The notes below the pieces were generated by a model. It did not search any database. It was given only the letters and a program-made list of their open reading frames with translations, and was not told the origin of the DNA. The position numbers and the translations under genes were made by a program. Shown piece by piece: positions 46,797 through 47,862 of a DNA stretch of 47,862 nucleotides. Every line of letters starts with the position of its first letter. The first letter of the stretch is position 1. This DNA comes from Jaenimonas drosophilae. Its lineage: Eukaryota > Euglenozoa > Kinetoplastea > Trypanosomatida > Trypanosomatidae. The stretch spans positions 1 to 47,862 of the forward strand of contig JASAON010001530.1 of the NCBI GenBank assembly GCA_030849065.1. Reading direction: 5' to 3'.

Positions 46797-47503
46797 CGGA
46801 GGCACCCTGGGAGATATCGACTGTTGAATCTCTGTCCCAAGACGGTTCTATTTTTCAGTCACATAGTCTGAATATCTCGAACTCGAAGCGACGAAAGCCT
46901 GTCAATTTGTTGGCATTCGCACGGGATGCTGGAAACCGACGCCATCTGAGCAGAGGCAACCACACCAGCCACGCACGCTTCTGTTTTCATCCATTTCTCA
47001 CCGTTAAATTGATGCAACAAGTGACAGCTCCAAAAACTCAGTATTAGCATGCGACTGCACATTTTTCGTTCTCTGGAGAACTGTCTCTGCGGTTTTTGAC
47101 CCCCCAACCGCTCCACCCCCCTTACCCCCGCGGACCAAACGCAACAGTTTCAACCCATCACACAACACCCGCGAAGAACCCACATCGCTTATTTTGTTGT
47201 TGTCGCCCCTCCATCAACAATTTGCAATTTGGCTGGTTTCCCCCCCCCCGCCCGACGCAGAGCCAAGTGTAAACGAAACTATGCATTGTCATCCTCAGCG
47301 GCTGCGTGTTTGTTTTGGGGATGGCTTTTCAAACAGCGGTCCCCGCACCGAATTCTGGCCTTTTCTAAGCGGGATGCCCCCCCCCCCGCAGGGGAGCCCC
47401 AAAGAGAAGCGGCAACCAGCAAAGAATCCACCGCGCCATCTCGCACCCCTTCAATGCGCACTGCCCTTTTGGTGAGTGTGTGCGGGGGGGGATCGCCAGC
47501 TTT

Positions 47504-47540
47504 ACATTGGGCTTCGGAACACCAAAAGCCCAATGTTCCG
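47504..47540. other. Perfect 11-bp inverted repeat with a loop-tail complement
   Basis: The arms ACATTGGGCTT (47504-47514) and AAGCCCAATGT (47526-47536) are perfect complements around an 11-nt loop. Within the loop CGGAAC (47515-47520) is also complementary to GTTCCG at 47535-47540, so a competing or pseudoknot-type pairing is possible. The function is unknown. Confidence 0.6.
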
Positions 47541-47824
47541 TAAACATGTTCAACTTGCCGCGCGTCCCCCCAAATAAGGAAACTAACACCATGCCGCCAC
47601 TTCGCAAATCCACTAGATCCATTCATATCTACCAATCCATTCCAGCATAGCACCGCATATTCCCTTGTTCCAAACGTAACTGCAACACTTTGGCAATATC
47701 CGGCGCTTCAGCAAGTTGATCTTTTGCAGGCGCCACTGCACACCCTCTTCATCGAAACTACCCCCGCGACCTTAAAAACCGCAGGCCAAATATGGCATGT
47801 ATTCCACTTCTCCAGTGTGACATG

Positions 47825-47862
47825 TTCTCGGTAGTATAGTGGTTAGTATACCCGCCTGTCAC
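47825..47862 (+). tRNA. Second tRNA-Asp (GTC), truncated by the window end
   Basis: Thirty-eight bases identical to the 5' part of the tRNA-Asp at 46719, up to and including the anticodon loop. The sequence just upstream is unlike that of the first copy, so the duplication is of the gene rather than of an exact longer unit. Confidence 0.85.

Larger units (their letters stand above)
46791..47824. other. Spacer with G/C homopolymers and a hairpin
   Basis: No convincing protein gene. C runs of 10-11 lie at 47240-47249 and 47377-47387, and a G run at 47484-47491 (another G run of 10 lies at 46508-46517 left of the tRNAs). A hairpin lies at 47504-47536. Frames of about 90-125 residues exist on both strands but are rich in Pro/Gly from the homopolymers and have no domain. 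Confidence 0.5.

Noticed and set aside
47279..47653. 124-residue minus-strand frame in the tRNA spacer
   Set aside because: It spans G and C homopolymers and the hairpin, with no recognisable domain or acceptor; chance is more likely.

Overview
The window reads as nuclear DNA of a flagellated kinetoplastid-like protist. All 25 protein genes I accept lie on the minus strand, with no recognisable introns and with spacers of about 0.14-1.1 kb, as in a polycistronic transcription unit. Several start codons are preceded by polypyrimidine-AG stretches that suit trans-splicing. The gene content fits: a PBP1/ataxin-2 homologue, an eIF4G-family factor, mitochondrially targeted zinc-finger and J-domain proteins, and many flagellar genes. 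I cannot name the species.

Layout from left to right: mitochondrial carrier-like protein; NIFK/Nop15-like nucleolar RRM protein with a 12-unit peptide repeat; SPATA4-type CH-domain protein; J-domain protein; an unknown; eIF4G-like MIF4G/MA3 protein; a nucleoside diphosphate kinase-like protein whose fold is split by a long low-complexity insert; a four-TM protein; an unknown with a 7-residue tandem repeat; a small acidic protein; PBP1; a mitochondrial unknown; a 1374-aa TPR-like protein (possibly EDRF1-like); an N-myristoylated MGRN1-like RING protein; CFAP45; two neighbouring Rab-like GTPases; a TMEM218-like transition-zone protein; RIB43A; a triple RanBP2 zinc-finger protein; an exportin-like protein. 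After about 41 kb the texture changes to compact, microsatellite-poor genes: a CCDC148-like coiled coil, an ataxin-10 domain protein, a zinc-ribbon protein, a tentative small ORF, a secreted thioredoxin-fold protein without CXXC, and a ZZ zinc-finger protein. The right end has divergent tRNA-Gly(GCC) and tRNA-Asp(GTC) genes, then about 1 kb of spacer with long G and C runs, and a second tRNA-Asp cut by the window edge.

Two themes stand out. Many products belong to the axoneme, ciliary transition zone or vesicle traffic (CFAP45, RIB43A, TMEM218, SPATA4-CH, CCDC148-like, two Rabs). In addition, the left 28 kb carries a strong trinucleotide-repeat signature: AAC-type runs biased to the transcribed-sense strand, and repeat tracts placed within about 70 nt downstream of the stop codons of most genes there. 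This stop-proximal arrangement is the most unusual pattern in the window.
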